Positions 1 to 6,400 of a stretch of DNA of 8,991 nucleotides are shown piece by piece (positions within the stretch are counted from its first letter, which is position 1; each line of letters opens with the position of its first letter). A model generated the notes under the pieces. The model ran no database searches. It was given only the letters and a program-made list of their open reading frames with translations, and was not told where the DNA came from. The translations under genes were made by a program, and so were the position numbers. This DNA is from Candidatus Heimdallarchaeota archaeon (GTDB lineage: Archaea > Asgardarchaeota > Heimdallarchaeia > JABLTI01): positions 1-8,991 of the forward strand of contig DAOVHJ010000085.1 in NCBI GenBank assembly GCA_030671945.1, read 5' to 3'.

Positions 1-762
1 AGACAACTAAATGAGGAGGAAATTGAAGCATTATCAATTCTTTTCGAAAACTTTGGTCCGTTAATGGCATTAAAAGATTTGAAGAATCCATTCAAAGAAA
101 TAAAAGTAAAACATATAGAGGAATTGCAGGGAAAAAGAGAAAGTTTGGGTCCAACCGAAGAAATGAGATTATTACTGTACGAAACCATCATGACTTTCCA
201 ACTTGGAAAAGAAGATGTTCCCTACTTCCTCTGCAGAATGATTACAAAGAAAGAGGAAGAATATCTTCAAATTCCTATAATTTCTTTGCTCCTGTTCTCA
301 AGATTCTGCAATTCATACGGGGAAACAACTAGAAGTAAAAAAGCGCATGATTTAGAACTAATTGTTTCAGAGATATCTGATTTAGCTGGATGGACAGTTG
401 TAGACCAAAATATCGAAATATTGAGCGAAGGAGATACTGTGACTGAGATTGATTTAATCATTCGCAGAAATAAAACGGATATAATAGTTGAAGTAAAAGA
501 TTTGGCTCTCTGGAGAGGTTGGTACTTTGATCGGGAAAGCCTCATCAAAAGATACGAGATTTTCGTAATAGCTGCAAAGAAACTTAGAGAAAGAAGATTA
601 TTACTAAAAACAACAAATGCTAAACTCCTAATAGTCACTGCTTTAAACGAACGATGGAAAAAAGTGGATGGAATACCAATAGTACCACTCAAATCATTAA
701 ACAAATATCTCAAGAAGATTAAAAGACTAGAAAGTAAAAGATCAAAACCAGCGAGAAGATAA
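1..762 (+). CDS. PD-(D/E)XK nuclease-like protein, 5' partial
   Basis: Hypothetical protein with a restriction-endonuclease-like core; the true substrate is unknown. The reading frame is open to the left edge (253 codons from base 1), so the start is probably outside the window. The first ATG, at 64, has no ribosome-binding site, and the 21 codons before it read like protein (acidic, then a Leu/Ile/Phe-rich helix). Numbering from base 1, a helix with Glu119 and Glu124 precedes a strand carrying Asp151 (EIDLII), then a strand with Glu164-Val-Lys166 (IIVEVKD). The order helix-Glu, Asp, ExK is the usual metal-site layout of PD-(D/E)XK folds such as Mrr-type and archaeal Holliday-junction or repair nucleases. 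The last 40 residues are strongly basic (KKIKRLESKRSKPARR), which suits nucleic-acid binding. The nuclease-like call rests on motif reading only, not on a database match. It ends convergently with the next gene. Confidence 0.6.
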   Translation, partial: RQLNEEEIEALSILFENFGPLMALKDLKNPFKEIKVKHIEELQGKRESLGPTEEMRLLLYETIMTFQLGKEDVPYFLCRMITKKEEEYLQIPIISLLLFSRFCNSYGETTRSKKAHDLELIVSEISDLAGWTVVDQNIEILSEGDTVTEIDLIIRRNKTDIIVEVKDLALWRGWYFDRESLIKRYEIFVIAAKKLRERRLLLKTTNAKLLIVTALNERWKKVDGIPIVPLKSLNKYLKKIKRLESKRSKPARR

Positions 763-782
763 TCTCTTCTTTTTCTTTTTTC

Positions 783-820
783 AAAGCAGTTATCGGTTAA
801 TTAACTGCTTTTTCTTCTTC
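783..820 (+). terminator. hairpin plus T-rich tail between convergent genes
   Basis: A perfect 10-bp inverted repeat (AAAGCAGTTA at 783-792, TAACTGCTTT at 802-811) with a 9-nt loop is followed by TTTTTCTTCTTC on the plus strand. It sits 20 bp after the stop of the nuclease-like gene. A pyrimidine tract rich in T at 763-781 may also promote termination. The right arm encodes the last codons of the opposing membrane protein, and that gene's stop codon lies in the loop. On the minus strand the hairpin is followed by A rather than T, so it fits plus-strand termination better. Confidence 0.55.
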
Positions 821-1546
821 AGCTTTTATTTGTCTCAAAGTTTTTATTTCAATAATACTGTCTTCATCTTCGTCTGGTAAAGGTTGTAAATTATCAAATC
901 GTCTTAGCAAATCAAAATAGACTATTATTTCTAAAACAGTGGCTATATATGAAAACATGTGCATAAAGATCAATGCAACACTTTCTGTGTAGTTAATACT
1001 AGCTAGATTTAAGATATTGCTGATTGGATAAACCAAAGCGAAAAATCCGAAGAGATAGGGAAGAGGACCTCTGCCATAACCAATGCCTGATCTATTGCGT
1101 AATTGATTTTGGAACACATCAAAAGTAATGAAAGTAAAAATTATCAGTAGTGTAGTAGACATATCAAAAATCTGTATAAGATTATCCAAAAATTCTTGAG
1201 TAATTCCACTTGCTAACTCTGTGATTCGGAAGAAAATGTACGCAATCTTTATCCCCACTTGAATAACCAAAAGCGTTGCAGCTATGACCCCAAACTTGGT
1301 GAACCGTAGATAATAAAATCCCAGTAATATCATTCCTACAGCTAAAGTCATAATGAAAATCAAATATATGGAATTTGTAACTATCTTTTCTATGGGTTCA
1401 AAAGACGTAGGGGGAGTGCCACCAAAAGCAGTGTGAATAACTATGAACCGAAATAACGTCCAAAAAGTATCAATTACCAATAAAGCGATGAGCATCCTTG
1501 TTCCAAGCTTTGAGAGATATTTAGCATATCGATAGCTTATTCCCAT
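797..1546 (-). CDS. six-pass integral membrane protein, unknown function
   Basis: A 249-residue hydrophobic protein that I cannot assign to a family. Hydrophobic segments suggest about six membrane helices, near residues 18-38, 57-80, 85-106, 125-145, 160-180 and 187-212. A hydrophilic, charged C-terminal tail of about 37 residues follows: acidic (PDEDEDS), then mixed Lys/Glu (KTLRQIKAEEEKAV), and probably cytoplasmic. There is no signal peptide, transporter motif or catalytic motif that I recognise. I chose the ATG at 1546 because GGCGGAT lies about 6 nt upstream; the frame can be extended five codons to a TTG at 1561, which has no ribosome-binding site. The gene stands alone, convergent with the nuclease-like gene and divergent from grpE-dnaK. 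It could be a sensor or transport component, but nothing in the sequence decides this. Confidence 0.75.
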   Translation of the reverse strand: MGISYRYAKYLSKLGTRMLIALLVIDTFWTLFRFIVIHTAFGGTPPTSFEPIEKIVTNSIYLIFIMTLAVGMILLGFYYLRFTKFGVIAATLLVIQVGIKIAYIFFRITELASGITQEFLDNLIQIFDMSTTLLIIFTFITFDVFQNQLRNRSGIGYGRGPLPYLFGFFALVYPISNILNLASINYTESVALIFMHMFSYIATVLEIIVYFDLLRRFDNLQPLPDEDEDSIIEIKTLRQIKAEEEKAVN

Positions 1547-1643
1547 GAAATTATCCGCCAAATCAATTTGTTACGAAGTAATTCGATTTTACAAACTATT
1601 TCAATAAAGTTCTTTGTATTAAAATAATTTGTTCATATTCTAG

Positions 1644-1659
1644 TTTCTATTATTAGAAA
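1644..1659. repeat. palindrome TTTCTA-N4-TAGAAA, possible operator
   Basis: A perfect 6-bp dyad with a 4-bp spacer (TTAT). It lies about 100 bp upstream of the membrane-protein start and about 230 bp upstream of grpE. Its shape is that of a binding site for a dimeric helix-turn-helix regulator, and archaeal heat-shock repressors of the Phr type do bind A/T-rich dyads. The regulator assignment is inference; a dyad this short can arise by chance in A+T-rich DNA. Confidence 0.3.
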
Positions 1660-1695
1660 TGCAAAGAAGCAAAACTAACTCGGAAAATAAAATAA

Positions 1696-1722
1696 TTACT
1701 CACGAAATTAGTAGTTACTCAC
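1696..1722 (+). repeat. direct repeat TTACTCAC, two copies, promoter-proximal
   Basis: TTACTCAC occurs at 1696-1703 and again at 1715-1722, start-to-start 19 bp, close to two helical turns. Eight bases separate the second copy from the TATA-like element at 1731. Two like-facing sites on one face of the helix directly upstream of a TATA box would suit an activator, or a BRE-adjacent regulator, of the heat-shock operon. The repeat is seen directly; the role is inferred. Confidence 0.35.
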
Positions 1723-1730
1723 ATAAATAG

Positions 1731-1742
1731 ATATATTTAAAA
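1731..1742 (+). promoter_or_regulatory. candidate TATA box for grpE-dnaK
   Basis: ATATATTTAAAA resembles the archaeal box A element. Transcription would be expected to begin some 25 bp downstream, near 1765, leaving a leader of about 120 nt before the GTG start. Competing A/T-rich stretches nearby make the choice uncertain. Confidence 0.35.
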
Positions 1743-1870
1743 CGTTTGTTTTACTAAAAACTATTTGCTACAAAAGCAATCAGAAAAAGAGGAAAATAAA
1801 TTATTAAGGATAAATTAAAATAACTAATCTTTCCGAATTTTGCTCAAAGAACAAGTATTTCAGAAACATT

Positions 1871-1876
1871 GGAGAT
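1871..1876 (+). promoter_or_regulatory. ribosome-binding site deciding the grpE GTG start
   Basis: GGAGAT lies 10 nt before a GTG at 1887. An in-frame TAA occupies the codon immediately before this GTG, so the gene cannot start further upstream. Confidence 0.7.
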
Positions 1877-1886
1877 TGAATAATAA

Positions 1887-2543
1887 GTGACTGAATCAGA
1901 AGAAGAAACTGTTGTATCAGAGGTCGAAGAGATTATTAAAACATTGGAAAAAAATCCAAAGACACGGAAATTAATCAAGGAATTAGATAAGATTCTAGAT
2001 GGCATTAGTCTAAAAGATATTCTCGTTACAAATAAAAAAATGATTACTGAAACTGAACAAGCGAAGAAGGAGAAAGAAGAATACTTGTCTTTGTTACAAA
2101 GATTTAAAGCAGATTTTGAAAATTACAAAAAGCGTGCTCAGAAACAAGAAGATAACAACGTTCGATACTCATCCGAAAAAATCCTTTCTAAAATCTTTAA
2201 TCCAATTGAGAATATTGAAAGAGCAATTGAATTTGCAAAAGAGAACGATCAAGAAACAGTTCCTTTAGAAGGTATCAAAATAATCCAAGGACAATTATCT
2301 CGAATATTAGAGGAAGAAGGAGTAGCACTCATTAATCCTATACAAGGGGAGAAATTCGATCCTTTCTATCATGAAGCAATCTGTGTTGATCCCACAGGAA
2401 ATTTTGAGCCTGGAGTAGTCGTTCAATTACTTGAGAAAGGGTACAAGATAAAAGAAAAAGTGATGCTTGCAGCAAAAGTTATGGTTTCAGCTGAAAAAGA
2501 AGAAACCAAAGAAGAAGTAGAAGAAGAAAAACTAAGTGAATAA
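1887..2543 (+). CDS. grpE: GrpE, nucleotide exchange factor for DnaK
   Basis: Cytosolic co-chaperone that releases ADP from DnaK so that ATP can rebind and substrate is freed. The 218-residue length suits the family. A long coiled coil (about residues 50-95) contains the typical LLQRFKADFENYKKR stretch, followed by the four-helix region (NPIENIERAI). The C-terminal beta-wing domain shows GEKFDPFYHEA at 154-164 and GYKIKEKVMLAAKVMVSA at 185-202, both family signatures. The usual Arg-Pro of the last motif (RPAxV) is replaced by Leu-Ala. About 45 residues ahead of the coiled coil form an extra charged helical region (TRKLIKELDKILDGI), and the tail after residue 203 is almost all Glu/Lys. The start is GTG. 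The gene lies 26 bp before dnaK, in an evident two-gene heat-shock operon. Confidence 0.95.
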   Translation: MTESEEETVVSEVEEIIKTLEKNPKTRKLIKELDKILDGISLKDILVTNKKMITETEQAKKEKEEYLSLLQRFKADFENYKKRAQKQEDNNVRYSSEKILSKIFNPIENIERAIEFAKENDQETVPLEGIKIIQGQLSRILEEEGVALINPIQGEKFDPFYHEAICVDPTGNFEPGVVVQLLEKGYKIKEKVMLAAKVMVSAEKEETKEEVEEEKLSE

Positions 2544-2556
2544 TTAATGATAAATA

Positions 2557-2563
2557 AAGGTGA
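2557..2563 (+). promoter_or_regulatory. ribosome-binding site of dnaK
   Basis: AAGGTGA sits 6 nt before the dnaK ATG, inside the 26-bp gap after grpE. GGTGA matches the archaeal 16S rRNA tail well and supports independent loading of ribosomes on dnaK. Confidence 0.75.
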
Positions 2564-2569
2564 CAAAAT

Positions 2570-4462
2570 ATGGCAAAAGTTGTTGGTATAGATTTAGGAA
2601 CCACAAATTCCGGAATTGCATATATGGAAGGTGGAACACCAACCATTATTCCAAATGCCGAAGGTGGTAGAATCACTCCGTCTGTTGTAACAATAACAGA
2701 AGATGGCGAGCAAATTGTTGGTGAAATAGCTAAAAGACAAGCAATATCAAAACCAAAACGAACAATTCGCTCCATCAAACGAAAAATGGGTTCTACTCAT
2801 AGAGATAGAATTGATGGTAAAGACTACACCCCACAAGAAATTTCTGCGATGATTCTTAGGAAATTAAAGAAGGATGCAGAAGATTTCCTAGGAGAAGAAA
2901 TCAAACAAGCTGTAATTACTTGTCCAGCCTATTTCACTGATAGTCAAAGACAAGCAACAAAAGATGCAGGAAAAATAGCAGGATTAGAGGTTCTAAGAAT
3001 AATTAATGAGCCTACTGCTGCTTGTTTAGCTTACGGTGTCGGAAAAGGGCGAGATGAAATAATACTAGTTTTTGACCTTGGTGGAGGAACATTTGATGTT
3101 TCTATTCTAGAAACCTATGTTGATGAAGGAGACACTTTGTTTGAAGTAAAAGCTACCAGTGGAAATAACTTGTTAGGTGGAGACGATTTTGATGATAGAA
3201 TCATAAAATGGGTCGTTGAGCAATTCAAGAAACAAGAAGGAATTGACATAACCAAAAATGATTCAGCGATGCAACGAATAAAAGATGCATCAGAAAAAGC
3301 AAAAATGGAGTTATCATCAAAACAAAGAGCTTTTGTTGACATCCCATATGCTACTGTAGATAAAGAAGGACAACCAATCAATATAAACTATGAAATTACT
3401 AGATCACAATTCCAAAGGATGACTGAAGATCTAATAGAAAAAACTATGGGACCAACAAGACAAGCGCTTAAAGATTCAAAGAAGAAAGCATCTGAAATTA
3501 ACAAAGTCCTTCTTGTAGGTGGAGCTACTAGAATGCCTGCTGTGAGAGATGAAATTGCTAAAATGTTCGGGGAAAAGACAATCTATAAAGGAATTAATCC
3601 TGACGAATGTGTTGCAATAGGTGCAGCAGTGCAAGCTGGAGTAATAAAAGGTGATATAAAAGATGTTCTTCTTTTAGATGTTACTCCATTAACACTTGGA
3701 ATTGAAACACTCGGACAAGTATTCACTCCAATTGTTGACAGAAACACAACTATACCCACAAGTAAAAGTCAAATCTTTTCAACAGCAAGTGACAATCAAC
3801 CAAGCGTAGAAATCCATGTCTTACAAGGCGAAAGGAAATTTGCGAAAGATAATGTTACATTAGGAAAATTCCAATTAATTGGAATCCCCCCCGCACCACG
3901 AGGTGTCCCTCAAGTTGAAGTAACCTTCGATTTGGATGTCAATGGAATCGTATCTGTAAAAGCAAAAGACCTTGGAACTGGTAACGAGCAAAAAGTAACC
4001 GTTTCATCACCTAGTGGTGTTGACAAAAAGGATATAGAGCAAATGGTCAAAAATGCAGAGCAATACGAAGAAGAAGATAATAAACGACTTGAAGAAGTTC
4101 AGTTAAAGAATGAATCAGAACATCTCGTTTACAGTGTTGATAAGGTGCTCAAAGATTTCAAAGATAAAGTAACAGAAGAAGAAACCAAATCTGTTAAAGA
4201 AAAGCAAGAAGAACTCCGAGAAGCTTTAGCAACAGATGACTACGATGACATCAAAAAGAAGAAAGAAAGCCTAATGGAAGAACTACAACAAATCTCCACA
4301 AGAATATATCAAGAAGCTGGTGGACAACCAGGTGCTGGTTTTGATCCAAGCCAATTTGCTGAAGGAGCCGGACCATCATTTACTCCTCCTGGCACTCAAG
4401 AAAAACCAGAAGAAGAACATGTTGTTGATGTTGACTACGAAGTCGAAGAAGACGAAGAATAG
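2570..4462 (+). CDS. dnaK: DnaK, Hsp70 molecular chaperone
   Basis: ATP-dependent chaperone that binds exposed hydrophobic peptides; its cycle is driven by a J-protein and GrpE. The 630-residue protein is complete. The nucleotide-binding domain has the phosphate-1 loop GIDLGTTN (6-13), phosphate-2 loop DLGGGTFDVS (169-178) and adenosine motif VGGATRMPAV (316-325). The hydrophobic interdomain linker is VLLLDV (366-371). The beta substrate-binding domain follows (about 372-480, with GERKFAKDN), then the helical lid (about 485-590), a Gly/Pro-rich segment and an acidic tail ending near VDVDYEVEEDEE. After the SIKRKMG stretch the chain goes straight to IDGKDYTPQEISAMIL. It therefore lacks the roughly 25-residue insertion of proteobacterial DnaK and matches the form found in Gram-positive bacteria and archaea. 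It is translated from ATG behind AAGGTGA, downstream of grpE. No dnaJ follows; the operon ends in a strong hairpin. Confidence 0.98.
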   Translation: MAKVVGIDLGTTNSGIAYMEGGTPTIIPNAEGGRITPSVVTITEDGEQIVGEIAKRQAISKPKRTIRSIKRKMGSTHRDRIDGKDYTPQEISAMILRKLKKDAEDFLGEEIKQAVITCPAYFTDSQRQATKDAGKIAGLEVLRIINEPTAACLAYGVGKGRDEIILVFDLGGGTFDVSILETYVDEGDTLFEVKATSGNNLLGGDDFDDRIIKWVVEQFKKQEGIDITKNDSAMQRIKDASEKAKMELSSKQRAFVDIPYATVDKEGQPININYEITRSQFQRMTEDLIEKTMGPTRQALKDSKKKASEINKVLLVGGATRMPAVRDEIAKMFGEKTIYKGINPDECVAIGAAVQAGVIKGDIKDVLLLDVTPLTLGIETLGQVFTPIVDRNTTIPTSKSQIFSTASDNQPSVEIHVLQGERKFAKDNVTLGKFQLIGIPPAPRGVPQVEVTFDLDVNGIVSVKAKDLGTGNEQKVTVSSPSGVDKKDIEQMVKNAEQYEEEDNKRLEEVQLKNESEHLVYSVDKVLKDFKDKVTEEETKSVKEKQEELREALATDDYDDIKKKKESLMEELQQISTRIYQEAGGQPGAGFDPSQFAEGAGPSFTPPGTQEKPEEEHVVDVDYEVEEDEE

Positions 4463-4468
4463 ACAAAT

Positions 4469-4515
4469 AATTGTTAGTGATGAACACTAACAATTCTATA
4501 ATTTTATTAATTTTT
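4469..4515 (+). terminator. strong hairpin terminator after dnaK
   Basis: A perfect 11-bp inverted repeat (AATTGTTAGTG at 4469-4479, CACTAACAATT at 4485-4495) with a 5-nt loop begins 7 bp after the dnaK stop. It is followed by a T-rich stretch (ATTTTATTAATTTTT) running to the stop codon of the convergent pyrK. It looks like a bacterial intrinsic terminator and probably also blocks read-through into pyrK antisense. On the minus strand the following bases are only weakly T-rich, so termination of pyrDK here is less certain. Confidence 0.75.
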
Positions 4516-4516
4516 C

Positions 4517-5371
4517 TTAAATGGGTTCTTTCCGACCAAATTTGTCTCGAGCAAATTTACCAAAATCATCTATTTCTTTTAGTTGATCTTGATTAAAGAC
4601 CGGACCATCAATACAAAGTCGTAAACCAACTGGATCAACGGTACATTGACCACATAAACCAATAGCACATTTGAAATAACGATCTGCTAAGCAAGCTTCA
4701 ATTGGAATTGCTTGTTTAGTTGCTAGTTTCCATGCTGTAAACATCATGGGCTCTGGACCACAAGTATACATTTGATCGAAAATCTTGTTACTATCAATAG
4801 AATTCTCAAAACACTCTGTAGCAAAACCTTTGAATCCATGTGAACCATCATCTGTACTAGGCTTGTATTGAAAATTCTTCTTTTCACTATCTAATTTCTC
4901 AAAGTATTTACGAAAGGCAAGTTCATTAGCACTCCTGGCTCCATGGAATAGTGTAACATCCAATCCCTTCACCAACGATTTTTCAACCAAATACTTCGTC
5001 GGAGCGATACCAGTACCTCCTCCAATCACTGCGATTTTTTTCCCTTTTATAGAAAAGCCCTTCCCGTAAGGACCTTTTATTCCTAACTTATCTCCTTTCT
5101 TTAGCTTATGAAATTCAGTAGTTGCTGGACCAATTTTTGCTACTGCAAACAAAATTTCTCCGGATTTTGGATTCGCACCAGCAATGCCCATGGGTTTCTC
5201 ATCAACACCTAACAACCACATCATAGCAAATTGACCTGGTTCTGCAATCTTTGCTATTTCGGGAATTGTGAAGGTATAGGATTTTACAGGAACACGACAA
5301 TCTGGTGGTGTTTCATCACTGATTTTTTCGATTTTTGTAACCTTTAGTAATCCGAGTTTTTTAACAGTCAT
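4517..5371 (-). CDS. pyrK: PyrK, electron-transfer subunit of dihydroorotate dehydrogenase 1B
   Basis: Iron-sulfur flavoprotein that passes electrons from the FMN of PyrD through [2Fe-2S] and FAD to NAD+, in the fourth step of pyrimidine synthesis. The 284 residues show the ferredoxin-reductase-like FAD domain (PGQFAMMW at 45-52), the glycine-rich nucleotide loop GGGTGIAP (117-124), CGPEPMM (204-210), and the C-terminal cluster-binding segment. The Cys ligands are most likely 235, 240, 243 and 253 (C-X4-C-X2-C-X9-C), with an extra Cys227 in CLADR. The phrase GLRLCIDGPVF is typical of archaeal PyrK. Where many members have Arg-Pro-x-Ser for FAD contact, this one has Lys59-Pro-Met-Gly62. GAGGA lies 9 nt before the ATG. 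It is 17 bp downstream of pyrD, as expected for the two subunits. Confidence 0.93.
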   Translation of the reverse strand: MTVKKLGLLKVTKIEKISDETPPDCRVPVKSYTFTIPEIAKIAEPGQFAMMWLLGVDEKPMGIAGANPKSGEILFAVAKIGPATTEFHKLKKGDKLGIKGPYGKGFSIKGKKIAVIGGGTGIAPTKYLVEKSLVKGLDVTLFHGARSANELAFRKYFEKLDSEKKNFQYKPSTDDGSHGFKGFATECFENSIDSNKIFDQMYTCGPEPMMFTAWKLATKQAIPIEACLADRYFKCAIGLCGQCTVDPVGLRLCIDGPVFNQDQLKEIDDFGKFARDKFGRKEPI

Positions 5372-5388
5372 GTGTTTTTTTCCTCATT

Positions 5389-6318
5389 CTAATCTTTATG
5401 AGCTAAACCCACGATATCAGAAGTTTTACTGAATCCTTCTGATTTGAGATATTGTTTTAATCCATCAGCTAATTCATTGAAAATTGAGATGTTCACAGGA
5501 TCCTTACAATATGATATAGCAGTTCCAACTTGTACTGCAGAAGCTCCAGCAAGCATAAATTCAACGACATCTTTCCAATTGGAAATTCCTCCAACACCTA
5601 TAATAGGCACTTTATCTCCGAAGGAGGAATACATATCATAAACACATTTTAGCGCGACAGGTTTTACTGCTGGACCTGACAATCCTCCGAACTTGTTAGC
5701 AAGAATTGGTTTCCGATAATTTATATCAATAGCCATCGCTCGAAGAGTATTTATTACTACAATACCGTCTGCTCCTCCAGAAACAGCAGCTTCAGCTGGG
5801 ACACGTAAATCTGAAAGATTGGGAGATATTTTAACATAAACAGGGACTTTTACAATCTTCTTTACTTCTCGAGTAATCTCTTCCACTAATTCTTTGTCTT
5901 GGCCAATAATGGAACCATATTTCCCTCCATGAGGGCAAGACACATTTAATTCAAAAGCATCAGGATTTCCTTTGAGAAGTGTTTTGGCAACAAGAATGAA
6001 TTCTTCTGTATCTTTCCCAAAGATACTAGCTATTATTGGTGCGTTTGTTCTCTTCTTAGTTTCAATAATCTCCGTAACGAATTCTTCGCATCCTGGATTT
6101 GGAAGTCCCATTGCATTAATTAAATTTCCATTTCCAAGCTCCACAACAGTTGGATTCGGATAACCTGCTTTTGGCTCAGGACCGATGGATTTTGTAGTTA
6201 TTCCTCCACATCCAGCATTTGCTACTCGAGTCATAACCGAAGCATTTACTCCTAAAACACCAGATGCTAGTATGAATGGATTTTTGAGTTTTAAACTTCC
6301 AATTGTAGTCTCAATCAA
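5389..6318 (-). CDS. pyrD: PyrD, dihydroorotate dehydrogenase 1B catalytic subunit
   Basis: FMN enzyme oxidising dihydroorotate to orotate. It is a TIM barrel of 309 residues from the start chosen here, close to the usual size of about 310. Visible signatures are NPFILASG (13-20), the FMN-contacting Lys43 in TTKS, NAMGLPNPG (68-76), ELNVSCPHG with active-site Cys128 (the base of class 1 enzymes; class 2 uses Ser), GLSGPAVKP, and the C-terminal GVGGIS and AVQVGTA phosphate-binding turns. The Cys base plus an adjacent pyrK make this the NAD-linked class 1B form. The open frame extends 14 codons upstream to a TTG at 6360. However, AAGGAG at 6334-6329 is 10 nt before a TTG at 6318, which gives the family-like beginning MIETTIGSLKLKNP. 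The upstream 14 residues (RKTIRRTE) do not resemble the family. Confidence 0.94.
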   Translation of the reverse strand: MIETTIGSLKLKNPFILASGVLGVNASVMTRVANAGCGGITTKSIGPEPKAGYPNPTVVELGNGNLINAMGLPNPGCEEFVTEIIETKKRTNAPIIASIFGKDTEEFILVAKTLLKGNPDAFELNVSCPHGGKYGSIIGQDKELVEEITREVKKIVKVPVYVKISPNLSDLRVPAEAAVSGGADGIVVINTLRAMAIDINYRKPILANKFGGLSGPAVKPVALKCVYDMYSSFGDKVPIIGVGGISNWKDVVEFMLAGASAVQVGTAISYCKDPVNISIFNELADGLKQYLKSEGFSKTSDIVGLAHKD

Positions 6319-6328
6319 TATCTCAGTT

Positions 6329-6334
6329 CTCCTT
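6329..6334 (-). promoter_or_regulatory. ribosome-binding site deciding the pyrD start
   Basis: AAGGAG on the minus strand with a 10-nt spacer to TTG at 6318. It lies inside the longest open frame, so it argues that translation begins after it and not at the TTG at 6360, which has only an A/T-rich upstream sequence. Confidence 0.6.
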
Positions 6335-6358
6335 ATAGTTTTACGTAGATAGTATATC

Positions 6359-6400
6359 AAAAAATTTTTGGAGAAAAACGAAAGGAAGGCGAGTTTCTCC
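6359..6400 (-). terminator. possible terminator after the pilin-like gene
   Basis: On the minus strand GGAGAAA (6400-6394) pairs with TTTCTCC (6376-6370) across a 17-nt loop, followed by AAAAATTTTTT. The left arm overlaps the stop codon of the upstream gene by one base. The stem is short and the loop long, so this is a weak candidate. It would separate the surface-protein transcript from pyrDK. Confidence 0.35.

Larger units (their letters stand above)
1547..1886. promoter_or_regulatory. divergent intergenic region upstream of grpE-dnaK
   Basis: About 340 bp without a gene, very A+T-rich, between the minus-strand membrane protein and plus-strand grpE. It must carry promoters for both directions. 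Items that can be picked out are a 6+6 palindrome (1644-1659), an 8-bp direct repeat (1696-1703 and 1715-1722), a TATA-like stretch (1731-1742), and the grpE ribosome-binding site (1871-1876). A second A/T stretch at 1801-1822 could also serve as a TATA box. That would give a short leader, whereas the 1731 element would give about 120 nt. I saw no RNA gene or small coding frame here. Confidence 0.6.

Noticed and set aside
267..713. Minus-strand open frame opposite the nuclease-like gene
   Set aside because: Lies wholly within a better-supported coding frame, has no ribosome-binding site and no recognisable motif; its Ser/Leu/Phe-rich composition is typical of an antisense frame.
1696..1722. 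CRISPR-like or integration-site reading of the TTACTCAC repeat
   Set aside because: Only two 8-bp copies with an 11-bp gap; far too short and few for an array, and no integrase or tRNA gene is nearby.
2479..2778. Minus-strand open frame across the grpE-dnaK junction
   Set aside because: Overlaps the end of grpE and the conserved ATP-binding start of dnaK; its Leu-rich end is the complement of the Glu-rich grpE tail.
3115..3381. Minus-strand open frame inside dnaK
   Set aside because: Antisense of conserved Hsp70 sequence, no independent evidence.
5444..6163. Two short plus-strand frames (5444-5641 and 5972-6163) inside pyrD
   Set aside because: Both are antisense to conserved dihydroorotate dehydrogenase motifs and lack ribosome-binding sites.
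6350..6357. ATATACTA on the minus strand as the pyrDK TATA box
   Set aside because: A start about 25 bp downstream would fall inside or past the AAGGAG ribosome-binding site, so it does not fit the favoured pyrD start; a weaker A/T stretch further upstream may serve instead.
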